DNA of 64,000 bases from Actinomycetes bacterium (GCA_021846325.1 JAJZBX010000003.1:62001-126000), one strand, 5' to 3'. Counted from the first letter of the stretch, positions 26,606-35,142 are shown. The notes: generated by a model from the letters alone, not told the origin. Program-made: numbers and translations.

Positions 26606-27514
26606 ATGTCGAGCACGCTGCGGGTCGGTACCTTTACCAGGTCGCTGCTCTTGGCGCTGGCCCGCTCGGACGGCGCGCTGGCGCGCGCCGGACTCGAGGT
26701 CGACGAGGTGTCGGTGACCTCGTCGCCCGGTCAGTTCGCCTCGCTCGAGGCCGGCGAGTTCGACGTTGTCGTCACGAGCCCCGACAACGTGCTCGCCTAC
26801 CGCTTCCTCGCCAACAATCCCCTCGGACGCAACCTGCCCGTCGAGATCATCTGCGCACTCGACCGCGGACTGGGACTCACCCTCGCGCTCGCACCGACGA
26901 CGACCTCGGTCGAGGACGTGCGCGGTCGCGCCTTTGGCGTGGACGTCGCCCAGTCGGGCTTCGCCTTCGTCGGCTACGCCCTGCTCGAGCGGGCCGGCCT
27001 CGTGCCGGGGGACTACGAAGTCGTCGCGCTCGGGTCCACGCCACGGCGCGCGCAGGCGCTCGCCGCGGGCCAGTGTGCCGCGACCATCCTCAACGCCGGC
27101 AACGACCAGCGCGCGCTGGGGGCCGGCTGCACGCTCGTCGCGAGCGTCGACACGCTCGGCCCGTACCTCGGCGGGGTGCTCGCGGCCCTAAAGACCGACG
27201 ACGCCGAGGCGCGCCTCGCGCGCGAACGCTTCGCCGACGCGCTCGTCGAGACCGCGAGGAGCGTGCTCGACGAGCGGCGCGAGTCCGACGTGGTTGACGC
27301 CGCGATGGCCGTACTCGATCTCACCGAGCCCGAGGCCCGGGCCCACTACCGCACCATCATCGACCCAACGAACGGCCTCATCGCCGACGGCCGCGTCGAC
27401 CGGGCCAGCGTGGCGACGCTGGTGGACCTTCGTCGTCGGTTCCTACCCGCGCCCGAACTCGACGCCATCCTCGACTCGCTCGGCGAGGTCGTGCTGGCGC
27501 GGGCAATGGGCTAA
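26606..27514 (+). CDS. NMT1/SsuA-like substrate-binding-fold protein without a signal peptide
   Basis: A 302-residue protein with the periplasmic-binding type II fold of the NMT1/THI5/SsuA group (segments LRVGTFTRSLLLALAR, EFDVVVTSPDNVLAYRF, DVRGRAFGVDVAQSGFAFVGYALLERAGL, QALAAGQCAATILN). No signal peptide or lipobox precedes the domain: the core begins within ten residues of the start. It is therefore either cytoplasmic or an enzyme/sensor derived from a binding protein. No permease or ATPase gene is adjacent. It is followed after 15 bases by an aldehyde dehydrogenase, which is likely co-transcribed. Confidence 0.75.
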   Translation: MSSTLRVGTFTRSLLLALARSDGALARAGLEVDEVSVTSSPGQFASLEAGEFDVVVTSPDNVLAYRFLANNPLGRNLPVEIICALDRGLGLTLALAPTTTSVEDVRGRAFGVDVAQSGFAFVGYALLERAGLVPGDYEVVALGSTPRRAQALAAGQCAATILNAGNDQRALGAGCTLVASVDTLGPYLGGVLAALKTDDAEARLARERFADALVETARSVLDERRESDVVDAAMAVLDLTEPEARAHYRTIIDPTNGLIADGRVDRASVATLVDLRRRFLPAPELDAILDSLGEVVLARAMG

Positions 27515-27529
27515 AGCGAGAGGAGCGTG

Positions 27530-29056
27530 ATGAGCGACCGCATCATGGGCACCAAGGAGTCGGGGCCGAGCTGGTCCCTGCTCGCGGGTCGGCCCGTCTG
27601 GGGCGCCTTCATCGGGGGTGCCTTCGTCGTGCCCGACGGCGCCGAGACCTTTGCGGTCGCCGAGGCGGCGACGGGGCGCACGATGGCGGCGGTCGTGGCG
27701 GCCGACGACGAACTCGTCGACCGCGCGGTGCGCGACGCCCGGCGTGCGTACGACGAGACGTGGCGCCACCTCTCGCCGCGCGAGCGTGGGTCCCTGATGC
27801 GTGCCGTGGCGGCGCGGATTCGCGAACACGCCGACGAACTCGGCGAGCTGGTGGCGCGCGAGATGGGCAAGCCCAAGCGCGACGCGTTGCGCGTCGACGT
27901 CGTCTCGTGTCACACCAGCTTTGACTACTACGCCGGCATCGCCGAGACGGTTCACGGCGAGGTGCTCGACCAGGGGCCGGTCGAGGCCCGGATCACCTAC
28001 GAGCCCTACGGCGTCGTGGCGGCGATCCTGCCCTTCAATTGGCCGCCGATCCACTTCTCCAAGAAGGCGGCCCCGGCGCTCGCGGTCGGTAACACCGTCG
28101 TGATCAAGCCCGGCGAGCAGGCGCCGCTCACGGTGCTGCGCCTCGTTGAGATCGCCAACGAGGTCCTGCCCCCCGGGGTCATCAACGCCGTCGGCGGCGT
28201 CGCCGCCGGGGCGGCGTTGGTCGCCCACCCGCGCGTCGAGCGGGTGACCTTCACCGGCGCCACGGCGACCGGCCGCAAGGTCATGGCGGGCGCGGCGGCG
28301 AACCTCACCTACGTCACCCTCGAGCTCGGCGGCAAGAACGCCCTCCTGGTGCTCGACGACGCCGACCTCGACGACGCCGTCGCGATCGCGATCGAGGGGA
28401 TGTTCTACAACCAGGGCGAGGCCTGCACCTCCACGTCGCGCATCCTCGTGCACCAGTCACGCTACGAGGCATTCGCCGCCGCCTTCGTCGAAGCGACCGC
28501 GCGTCTGGTGATCGGTGACCCGCTCGATCCATCGACCGACATTGGTCCCCTGGTCGACGCCCGCCAGCGCGACCGGGTGCTCAGCTACGTCGAGCGCGGT
28601 CTCGCCGAAGGCGCGACCATGCTTTTTTGCGCCGACCTGCCAGCCGGGCTCGACCCCGACGGCTACTACGTCGCCCCGGTGGTCTTTGGCGACGTGACCT
28701 CGTCGATGTCCATCGCGCAAGACGAGATCTTCGGTCCGGTGGCTTGCCTGCTGGCCTTTGGCGACGACGACGAGGCGGTCGCGATCGCCAACGACTCGGC
28801 CTACGGGCTCACCGCGGCGATCTGCACCGCCGACGAGGCGCGCGCCAGCGCGCTGGCCGCGCGTCTCGAGGTCGGGATGGTCTTCGTGAACAACTACACC
28901 CGTCGCACGTTCATCGGCTCACCCTTCGGGGGCGTCAAGGCCAGCGGCTACGGACGCGAGTACGCGCCCGAGACGATGCTCGAGTTCGTTCGCGCGAAGA
29001 ACGTCCGATTCCCCTCGGGGCGAGGCGTGATCCCGGGGTGGCCGCCGCGCGCCTAG
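27530..29056 (+). CDS. NAD(P)-dependent aldehyde dehydrogenase
   Basis: A 508-residue ALDH superfamily enzyme. The oxyanion Asn is in LPFNWPP, the nucleotide segment includes VIKPGEQAPLT, the general-base Glu is in VTLELGGKNALL, and the catalytic Cys in NQGEACTSTSR. I placed the start at ATG 27530, four bases after AGGAG; GTG 27527 would overlap that spacing. It is paired with the binding-protein-like gene upstream and converges with the efflux pump gene, one base separating the two stop codons. Substrate is unknown. Confidence 0.93.
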   Translation: MSDRIMGTKESGPSWSLLAGRPVWGAFIGGAFVVPDGAETFAVAEAATGRTMAAVVAADDELVDRAVRDARRAYDETWRHLSPRERGSLMRAVAARIREHADELGELVAREMGKPKRDALRVDVVSCHTSFDYYAGIAETVHGEVLDQGPVEARITYEPYGVVAAILPFNWPPIHFSKKAAPALAVGNTVVIKPGEQAPLTVLRLVEIANEVLPPGVINAVGGVAAGAALVAHPRVERVTFTGATATGRKVMAGAAANLTYVTLELGGKNALLVLDDADLDDAVAIAIEGMFYNQGEACTSTSRILVHQSRYEAFAAAFVEATARLVIGDPLDPSTDIGPLVDARQRDRVLSYVERGLAEGATMLFCADLPAGLDPDGYYVAPVVFGDVTSSMSIAQDEIFGPVACLLAFGDDDEAVAIANDSAYGLTAAICTADEARASALAARLEVGMVFVNNYTRRTFIGSPFGGVKASGYGREYAPETMLEFVRAKNVRFPSGRGVIPGWPPRA

Positions 29057-29057
29057 C

Positions 29058-30536
29058 TCAGTGCAGCGCGACGGCGACGTCGGGCGCCGCCGTGGGCTCG
29101 GGCACCGGGCGAACGATCGCCACGGCCATCACGAAGGCGAGGAAGGCGCCGAGCGAGCCGACCCGCACCGCCGTCTGGTAGCCGTGGACGGCGGCGTGCG
29201 CGGCGACGGCGGCCGCGGCCGGGCCGCTCGCGCCGTGCAGGGCCGCGAGGCCGCTCGCCAGCGAGTGCTTGACGGCCGTCGCCGCCACGGTCACCAGGAC
29301 CGCGAGTCCGAGCGAGCCGCCGATCTGCTGACTGGTATTGAGCAGCGACGAGGCCAGCCCCTGCTCGCGGTTGGCGACCCCGCGCACCGCGTTGACGGTG
29401 AGGGGCACGAAGGTGAGACCCATCCCGAGACCCGTGACGACCAGGGGCCCAAAGACGTGCCAGTACGACGAGGTGGTGGTGACGAAGGAGGCCCAAAAGA
29501 TGCCGAGCGAGGCGAGCAGCGGTCCCACGACGAGGAAGGGTCGCACGCCGACGTGGCGGATGAGCCGCGAGACCACGAGGCTGCTCGAGGCCACCATGAA
29601 GGGGATCGGCAGATACGCGACGCCGGTCACCAGCGAGCTGTAGTGCAGTTGCTCCTGGAGGAACTGGGTGAGAAAGAAGAGCAGCGCGAGCATGGCCCCG
29701 CCCAGCAGCAGCACGACGGCGAAGCCGCCGGCCCGGTTGCGGTCGCGCAAGAACTTCGGCGGGATCAACGCCTCGCGGGTGCGCAGCTCGATCGCGGCGA
29801 AGGCGACGAGCAGTGCGGGGCCCACGCCGAAGGCGGCCAGCGTGTACCGGTCGGTCCAGCCCGAGCCCGGCGCCCGGATGAGTCCGTAGACGATGGCGGC
29901 GAGGCCGCCCGAGACCGTGAGTGCTCCTGGCACGTCGAGGCGACCGCCGTGCCCGTCGACCCGGGGCAGGACGATCGGTGCGGCGATGAGCAGGGCGGCG
30001 CCGATGGGGACGTTGACGAAGAAGACCCAGCGCCACGACGCGAACTCAACTAAGAACCCGCCGAGCACGAGACCGAGGGCGCCCCCGGCCCCCGTCATCG
30101 CGGCGTACACGGCCATGGCGCGATGACGTTCGGCGCCCTCGTCGAAGGTCGTCGCGACGAGGGCGAGCGCGGTGGGCGAGGCGATGGCCGCCCCGATGCC
30201 CTGGACGGCCCGCGCGGCGATGAGCCAGCCCTGCGAGGTGGCGACCCCGCCGAGCAGGGAGGCGCCGGCGAACAGCGCGATCCCGATGGTGAACATGCGG
30301 CGACGTCCGAAGATGTCGCCCATGCGGCCCCCGAGCAGCAAGAGGCCGCCGAAGACGAGCACGTAGGCGTCGATCACCCACGTGAGGTTGGTCGTCGAGA
30401 AGGCGAGCTCGCGCTGGATCGCCGGCAGCGCCACGTTGACGATCGTCAGGTCGAGCATCACCATGAGCTGGGCGGTGGCGATGACGACCAGGGCAAAGGC
30501 GTGGCGCTCGCGGGTGGCGGTGTCGGTCGGGTTCAC
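29058..30536 (-). CDS. MFS drug efflux transporter, DHA2 (14-TM) family
   Basis: A 492-residue membrane transporter with about 14 hydrophobic segments. Family motifs are visible: LDLTIVNVALPAIQRELAFS (motif D1), GGRMGDIFGRRRMF (motif A) and GPALGLVLGG-like motif C (TGAGGALGLVLGGFLVE). DHA2 proteins export drugs and dyes by proton antiport. It starts with GTG 30536 and overlaps the end of the MarR-methyltransferase gene by four bases, so the regulator and the pump are one transcription unit. Confidence 0.93.
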   Translation of the reverse strand: MNPTDTATRERHAFALVVIATAQLMVMLDLTIVNVALPAIQRELAFSTTNLTWVIDAYVLVFGGLLLLGGRMGDIFGRRRMFTIGIALFAGASLLGGVATSQGWLIAARAVQGIGAAIASPTALALVATTFDEGAERHRAMAVYAAMTGAGGALGLVLGGFLVEFASWRWVFFVNVPIGAALLIAAPIVLPRVDGHGGRLDVPGALTVSGGLAAIVYGLIRAPGSGWTDRYTLAAFGVGPALLVAFAAIELRTREALIPPKFLRDRNRAGGFAVVLLLGGAMLALLFFLTQFLQEQLHYSSLVTGVAYLPIPFMVASSSLVVSRLIRHVGVRPFLVVGPLLASLGIFWASFVTTTSSYWHVFGPLVVTGLGMGLTFVPLTVNAVRGVANREQGLASSLLNTSQQIGGSLGLAVLVTVAATAVKHSLASGLAALHGASGPAAAAVAAHAAVHGYQTAVRVGSLGAFLAFVMAVAIVRPVPEPTAAPDVAVALH

Positions 30537-31648
30537 GCGGCCACCGCCGTCGGCTTGGTCGCCCAGAACAGCACGTCGACCACCGGGTGATCGCCACCGT
30601 CCTCGAGGCGCCGCTCGAGTCGCTCGAGGCGTTCGATGGTGAGGTTGGAAAAACCGGCCTCGAGCACGGCCTCGGTGTAGAGACGCTGCGGGTCGGGGGG
30701 ACCGGCGAGACCGAGGGCGTCGAGGTGATGGCCGATGACGTAGAGGTGGCCACCGGGCCGCACCGCGCCCGCCGCGCCCGCGAAGAGCGCTGGCCGCTGC
30801 TCGGGCGCGACGTGGATGTTGGCGAGTACGACCAGATCAAAGGACTCGCGCGGTGGCTCGTAGGCCGCGAGGTCCGCGATGATCGTCGTCGGGCTCGCCA
30901 ACTCGAGGGCCAGTGCATCGCGGCGTAGTTCGTCGAGGCCGACGATCGAGCCGTCCACGCCGGTCACGCGCCACCCGTGGCGCGCGAGCCAGAGGGCGTT
31001 GCGCCCGGTGCCACAGCCGAGGTCGATGGCGTCACCCGGCGCGAGGGGCGAGGCGAGCTCGACGAGCTCCTCGTCGGGCTCCTTCGCCCACCCGTCACGG
31101 GCGAAGCGCTCGTTCCACATCGCGGCCGCGTCGGTGGTGCTGTGGTGCTGGTGGTTTGTCGGTGACTCGTTCATCGGCTCTCTCTCGTTGTTCGCAGCTT
31201 CGATGTCAAGGCCCCGCTCCAAGTCCGCGAGCGCCAGCTCGAGCGCGGAGCGACGGTTGGGGGCGAGCAGGCGAGCCAGGTGTCGCTCGCGCTCGCGAAG
31301 GCGCTCATTGAGCGTCGCGAACAGGGCGAGCCCGGCGTCGCTCGCGCGCAGGGTGCGCGAGCGACGATCGCCCGCGCGGTGTCCGCTCGCGACGAGCCCT
31401 CGTCGCTCGAGGCCGTCGACGCAGCGTTTGGCACTCATCGGGTCGGTCGCGAGCAGTCGGGCGAGCGCGCGCAGCGCGCAGCCGGGGTGCTCGACGATCG
31501 CGCGCAGGGTCGCGGCCTCGGGTGGGGCGAGGTCCAAGTCCGCGAGCTCGTCGCGCCACTGACGGCGCAGCGTCCGGCTGATTCGACTGAGTCGAAAGCC
31601 CAGGTCTTGCTCGAGGGGCGCGCCGGAGGCGCGTTCGCGGGACGACAT
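30533..31648 (-). CDS. MarR-type regulator fused to a SAM-dependent methyltransferase
   Basis: A 371-residue two-domain protein. Residues about 10-140 are a MarR winged helix (LAPPEAATLRAIVEHPGCALRALARLL..., DPMSAKRCVDGLERRGLV, GDRRSRTLRAS). After a hydrophilic His/Asn-rich linker, residues about 170-371 form a class I methyltransferase with motif I AIDLGCGTGRNALWLA and the acidic VTGVDGS strand. The frame is open throughout, so this is a genuine fusion as written, though the internal ATG in NEREPMNESP follows a GAGAGAG and could start the methyltransferase alone. ATG 31648 is preferred to TTG 31654. It is coupled to the DHA2 pump, and a palindrome lies 9 bases upstream. Confidence 0.85.
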   Translation of the reverse strand: MSSRERASGAPLEQDLGFRLSRISRTLRRQWRDELADLDLAPPEAATLRAIVEHPGCALRALARLLATDPMSAKRCVDGLERRGLVASGHRAGDRRSRTLRASDAGLALFATLNERLRERERHLARLLAPNRRSALELALADLERGLDIEAANNEREPMNESPTNHQHHSTTDAAAMWNERFARDGWAKEPDEELVELASPLAPGDAIDLGCGTGRNALWLARHGWRVTGVDGSIVGLDELRRDALALELASPTTIIADLAAYEPPRESFDLVVLANIHVAPEQRPALFAGAAGAVRPGGHLYVIGHHLDALGLAGPPDPQRLYTEAVLEAGFSNLTIERLERLERRLEDGGDHPVVDVLFWATKPTAVAA

Positions 31649-31656
31649 GGGCAAAG

Positions 31657-31672
31657 TGTAACGAGTGTTACA
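31657..31672. promoter_or_regulatory. Perfect palindromic operator candidate upstream of the MarR fusion
   Basis: TGTAAC-GAGT-GTTACA is an exact inverted repeat with 6-base arms and a 4-base centre, lying between the divergent MarR-methyltransferase start (31648) and the oxygenase start (31724). Size and position are those of an autoregulatory MarR site: bound protein would block transcription of the regulator-pump unit and perhaps the oxygenase. It stands out as A+T-rich in a G+C-rich surrounding. The symmetry is seen; binding is inferred. Confidence 0.65.
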
Positions 31673-31723
31673 GCACCCGTGACCGGCCGGGCGTCTCCCT
31701 AGACTTTTGGCGAGGAGGCCCCC

Positions 31724-32566
31724 GTGGCGCAGGCGACATCACCGGTCGCGACGCCGTTCCCGTCGCCGGAACTGCGCCGTGATCTCATGAACGGGCTCGG
31801 CCTGCTCGCGGCGGGCGCGAACGTCGTCATGCAGCTCGCGCGTCTCGAGATCGGCCACGGGGTCGCGCGCAGCCGCGTCGAGAGCGGATCGCTGACCCGC
31901 CACCCGTTCAAGCGGACCCGCACGACGCTGGGCTACGTGACCATCGCGCTGCTCGGCTCCGACGAGGAGCGGTTGGCCCTTCGACGCGAGGTCAACCGCC
32001 AACACCGCCACGTGCGGTCACGGCCCGAGGACCCCGTCGCCTACGACGCCTTTGACCCCGAGTTGCAGCTGTGGGTCGCGGCCTGTCTGTACCGCGGGAC
32101 CCTTGACGCGCTGAGGCTCGTCGGCGAACCCTCCGAGGCCCGCCTCGACGAGCTCTACCGGCTGAGCGCGCGATTCGCCACGACCCTCCAGGTGCCAGCG
32201 TCGCGTTGGCCGGCCGATCGGGCCGTCTTCGAGGCGTACTGGGCGAGCGCGCTGGAGCAGACCGCGATGGACGAGCTCACGCGCGGCTACCTGTGGGACA
32301 TCGCCTCGCTGCGCTTCGTGCCCCGACCGCTGTCGACCCTCGCGGGCCCCCTGCATCGGGTCGTGACGGCCGGCTTCTTGCCCACGGTCATCCGTGAGGA
32401 ACTCGGTCTCGCGTGGAACCCGGCGCGGGCCCGCCTCTTCTCGGTGACGATTCGCGTCGCGCGCGGGCTCAACCGGTGGCTCCCGACACCGCTGCGCGCT
32501 TTTCCCCTCAACCTCGCGCTCTGGGACGCGCGGCGCCGGTTGCGAAGCGGTCGGACCTTCGTCTAG
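31724..32566 (+). CDS. MpaB-like oxygenase (DUF2236 family)
   Basis: A 280-residue protein of the DUF2236/MpaB group, heme-binding oxygenases related to latex-clearing protein. The family core is recognisable: the REVNRQHRHV segment, then DPELQLWVAACLYRG, with the histidine-rich helix and the ASRWPADRAVFEAYW segment. Start GTG 31724 follows AGGAGG (31713-31718). It is divergent from the MarR-methyltransferase gene across the palindrome. Its stop shares CTAG with the convergent universal stress gene. Confidence 0.85.
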   Translation: MAQATSPVATPFPSPELRRDLMNGLGLLAAGANVVMQLARLEIGHGVARSRVESGSLTRHPFKRTRTTLGYVTIALLGSDEERLALRREVNRQHRHVRSRPEDPVAYDAFDPELQLWVAACLYRGTLDALRLVGEPSEARLDELYRLSARFATTLQVPASRWPADRAVFEAYWASALEQTAMDELTRGYLWDIASLRFVPRPLSTLAGPLHRVVTAGFLPTVIREELGLAWNPARARLFSVTIRVARGLNRWLPTPLRAFPLNLALWDARRRLRSGRTFV

Positions 32567-32985
32567 GCACCCGGCGACGTGGGCACGATAACCACGGGCA
32601 CTGGACTGCGCTCGGCGAGCTGCAGGCTCGTCGAGCCGAGGAGCATCCCGGCGTGCTCATCGCGACCGCGCGAACCCACGACCACCAGGTCGGCGAAGAC
32701 CGGCGCCTCGGCGCAGCGCAACAGCACCGAGCAGGCGTCGCCGTCGGTGTCGTGCCAGCTGAGCCGCGTCGGGTCAAAGCCGGTGCTCTCGACGAGGTCG
32801 GCCACCGGTGCGGCGAAGATCGTGCGCGGGTCGCGGCGATCGAGGCGCCCGAGCATGCCACGCGCGTGGACGAGGACGAGGTGCGCGCCGAGCAGGCGGG
32901 CCGTCGCCATTGCCCAGTGGGCGGCGGCGACGGCGTCGGGCGATCCGTCATAGCCCACGGCGATGGTGCGCGGGTAGGCGCTCAC
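32563..32985 (-). CDS. Universal stress protein (UspA domain)
   Basis: A 140-residue single UspA domain. The first strand reads TIAVGYDGSPDA, and the ATP-binding loop GSRGRDEHAGMLLGSTS fits the G-2x-G-9x-G(S/T) motif, so it should bind ATP. Start GTG 32985 overlaps the end of the deacetylase gene by four bases. In mycobacteria a universal stress protein is a known target of the Pat-type acetyltransferase, and here such an acetyltransferase and a deacetylase lie just upstream in the same unit. Confidence 0.92.
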   Translation of the reverse strand: MSAYPRTIAVGYDGSPDAVAAAHWAMATARLLGAHLVLVHARGMLGRLDRRDPRTIFAAPVADLVESTGFDPTRLSWHDTDGDACSVLLRCAEAPVFADLVVVGSRGRDEHAGMLLGSTSLQLAERSPVPVVIVPTSPGA

Positions 32986-34025
32986 GGCGCGGCCCCGTCG
33001 GCGAGCTGGTCGCGCACCAGCTCGAGGCTCGACGCGCGCTCGCGCATCGAGCGGCGAATCTGCTCCTCGCCGGGTCCCCCGGAGGTCTCACCCTCACTGG
33101 CCATCGAGTCACCGAGGGCCGCGGCCAAGGTTGCGGTCACCGAGTCGCGCAGGGCCGCGAGGTCGTAGCCACCCTCGAGGAAGAACGCGAGGCGGCCGTC
33201 GCGCGGCGCGAAGCTCGCCGCCCACGACGCGAGACGCGCGAAGTCGCCACTCGAGAGCGCGAAGTCGGCCATGGGGTCAGCGAGGTGGCCGTCAAAGCCG
33301 GCCGACACGAGCACCCAGGTCGGGGCGAACTCCTCGATCACCGGCGCCGCGACCTCGTCGAGGGCGCGTCGCACGACGTCGCCGGTCGCCCCCGCCGGCA
33401 GGGGCAGGTTGAGGGTCGCTCCCACCGCGCGCGGCCCGCCGACCTCGCTCGCGACCCCGCTGCCGGGAAAGAGGGGCCACTGGTGGGTCGAGACGTAGAG
33501 GACGTCGGGATCGTTCCAGAAGATGGTCTGGGTGCCGTTGCCGTGGTGAACGTCCCAGTCGACGATGAGGACCCGTTCCCCGTCGCCACGAAGGGCCGCG
33601 GCGGCGATGGCGACGTTGTTGAGCAGGCAGAAGCCCATCGCGCGGTCGGCCAGCGCGTGGTGACCCGGCGGGCGTACCGAGACGAAGCCCACGCCCTCGC
33701 CGCGCCGGCGCAGCTCGTCTACAACGACCAGTCCGGCACCGGCCGCCACCTGGGCGAGCGCCCACGAGTCGTAGGTCGCGTAGGTATCCTCATCGATGTC
33801 GCCGCCGCCCTCGTAGCAAAACGCTCCGAGCTCGTCGAGGTAGGCGCCCTCGTGGACCGCCGCCAGCTCGGTGCGCGTCGCGGCCCGTGCGGCGACGTTC
33901 ACCTGATCACCACCGAGGTCGAGCTGGGCGATGGCGTGGCGCACCGCGACGAGGCGATCGGGACGTTCGGGGTGGCCCGGGTCCTCGTGGCCGAGGTCGT
34001 CGAGGGGGTCGTTGACGATCAGCAC
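32982..34025 (-). CDS. Histone deacetylase-family protein (AcuC/HDAH-like)
   Basis: A 347-residue zinc hydrolase of the arginase/deacetylase fold. Visible: RPPGHHA (catalytic His pair), DWDVHHGNGTQ (zinc Asp and His), SAGFDGHLADPM (second zinc Asp) and LEGGYDL. The substrate is probably acetyl-lysine on protein, or an acetylpolyamine. I use GTG 34025, just after the acetyltransferase stop, where the first family motif (VLIVNDPLDDLGH) begins; a longer reading from 34109 would lie inside the acetyltransferase gene. It is the middle gene of an acetyltransferase-deacetylase-stress-protein unit. Confidence 0.92.
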   Translation of the reverse strand: MLIVNDPLDDLGHEDPGHPERPDRLVAVRHAIAQLDLGGDQVNVAARAATRTELAAVHEGAYLDELGAFCYEGGGDIDEDTYATYDSWALAQVAAGAGLVVVDELRRRGEGVGFVSVRPPGHHALADRAMGFCLLNNVAIAAAALRGDGERVLIVDWDVHHGNGTQTIFWNDPDVLYVSTHQWPLFPGSGVASEVGGPRAVGATLNLPLPAGATGDVVRRALDEVAAPVIEEFAPTWVLVSAGFDGHLADPMADFALSSGDFARLASWAASFAPRDGRLAFFLEGGYDLAALRDSVTATLAAALGDSMASEGETSGGPGEEQIRRSMRERASSLELVRDQLADGAAP

Positions 34026-34026
34026 G

Positions 34027-34665
34027 TCAGCGCAGCGCCGCCTCGCGCGACGTCGCCCAGCGGCGGGCCCGCTCCGCACGACGGGCGCGACTGGACTCGG
34101 TTGGCTCAATGGGGAAGTGCACGAGGATGATCTCGTCCTCGAGACGAGCCGTAACCTCGAAGCCCGACTCGCGAAAGACGTGCATCATGGAGCGGTTGTC
34201 GGCCTGGGTCTCGGCGACGAAGGTGGTGATGCCACGCGCCCACGCGGCGTCGGCCAGGTGGTCGAGCAGCAAGATGCCGAGCCCCTGGTGCTGGAAGGCG
34301 TCATCAACGAGGAAGGCGACTTCGGCCCGCGTGGTCTGGGGATCGCGGTCGTAGCGTCCGACGGCGACGAGCACGCCGCGGTCGATGATGATAAAGGCGA
34401 GACGGTCGACGTAGTCGACGGTCGTGAGGTGGACGAGCTCGCTCGCGGAGAGTTCGGGGTGGACCGAGAAGTAGCGGCGAAAGACCGAGTCCGGTGAGAG
34501 TTGGGCGTGGAACTGGTTCAAGATGTCGGCGTCATCGGGCCGAATGGGGCGCATCTGGAGCGTGAGTCCACGTTCGGTCGTGACGCGCGTCGTGAGATCC
34601 GACGGGTATACGCCGGGGCGAAACATCGGCGCGTGCACGCCGGGATGGTTCGCGAGGTCAGTCAT
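34027..34665 (-). CDS. GNAT protein acetyltransferase, Pat-type
   Basis: A 212-residue GNAT enzyme. The opening LQMRPIRPDDADILNQFHAQ, the SPDSVFRRYF segment, and acetyl-CoA loop FQHQGLGILLLDHLA (Q-x-x-G-x-G/A pattern) with ETQADNRSMMHVFRESGFE match the catalytic domain of Pat-type protein lysine acetyltransferases. No cyclic-nucleotide or acyl-CoA-synthetase domain is attached. The start at ATG 34665 (MTDLANHPG) is preferred; the longer open frame upstream has non-coding composition. It leads the deacetylase and universal stress genes. Confidence 0.88.
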   Translation of the reverse strand: MTDLANHPGVHAPMFRPGVYPSDLTTRVTTERGLTLQMRPIRPDDADILNQFHAQLSPDSVFRRYFSVHPELSASELVHLTTVDYVDRLAFIIIDRGVLVAVGRYDRDPQTTRAEVAFLVDDAFQHQGLGILLLDHLADAAWARGITTFVAETQADNRSMMHVFRESGFEVTARLEDEIILVHFPIEPTESSRARRAERARRWATSREAALR

Positions 34666-34932
34666 GCTCGGTACTTTCGCTATGCCCCTAGTCCAAGTCA
34701 TAGCACGCCCCACGGAGTCTTCTGTGTCGACGCCCGCGGCCCCGTTCGCGCTAGTGCTCGAAGGTTGATCGCCAGCGCGTTCGGGGCTCGACCTCGTTCT
34801 CGCGCTACGTGCATGACCGCGTCGCCGACCATCCACCCCGCGCGCGGATGACCCTTCTAGCATCGAGGTGGGAACCGCGAGGCCGTAGTGGCGCGGCGTT
34901 GCGGTCGCGTTGATGGGCGGGGCTACGTGGCG
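34666..34932. other. Intergenic region between the acetyltransferase and a small plus-strand gene
   Basis: About 267 bases between divergent genes. Both strands have open frames but no family resemblance and no convincing ribosome-binding site until GGGCGGGG near 34915-34922. It presumably holds promoters for the acetyltransferase unit and for the small gene. I see no repeat or RNA gene in it. Confidence 0.4.
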
Positions 34933-35142
34933 ATGACGGTGTTTACGGCTGATGAGGTTGAGTCCTACGATCAGATCGCCGACGCCCTCGAGGCAACGAC
35001 CATCGTCACGTTGCGCTGCGCCGACGGCACCGAGTACGTCGTGCCCGCCCAACTAGTTGAAGTCATCAGCCAGGCGGTGAATTACCTCGCGCGCGATAAG
35101 GCCGTCGAGGTGACGCCGCGCTCGCGGTACCGCTTCATTTGA
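34933..35142 (+). CDS. Small protein resembling the N-terminal part of excisionase-type DNA-binding proteins
   Basis: A 69-residue protein (MTVFTADEVESYDQIADALE to SRYRFI). The stretch VVPAQLVEVISQAVNYLARDKAVEVTPRS has the look of the segment that precedes the helix-turn-helix in actinobacterial excisionase-family antitoxin-like proteins, but the reading frame stops where the HTH should begin, and I find no HTH in other frames of the following 190 bases. GTG 34927 has better-placed purines (GGGCGGGG) and GTG 34888 is also possible. It directly precedes the pilus operon. Function unknown; it may be a truncated remnant or a small regulator. Confidence 0.55.
   Translation: MTVFTADEVESYDQIADALEATTIVTLRCADGTEYVVPAQLVEVISQAVNYLARDKAVEVTPRSRYRFI

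Noticed and set aside
34666-35052. N-terminal extension of the acetyltransferase frame
   Set aside because: The extra ~130 residues show no domain and no ribosome-binding site; the Pat-type homology begins after ATG 34665.
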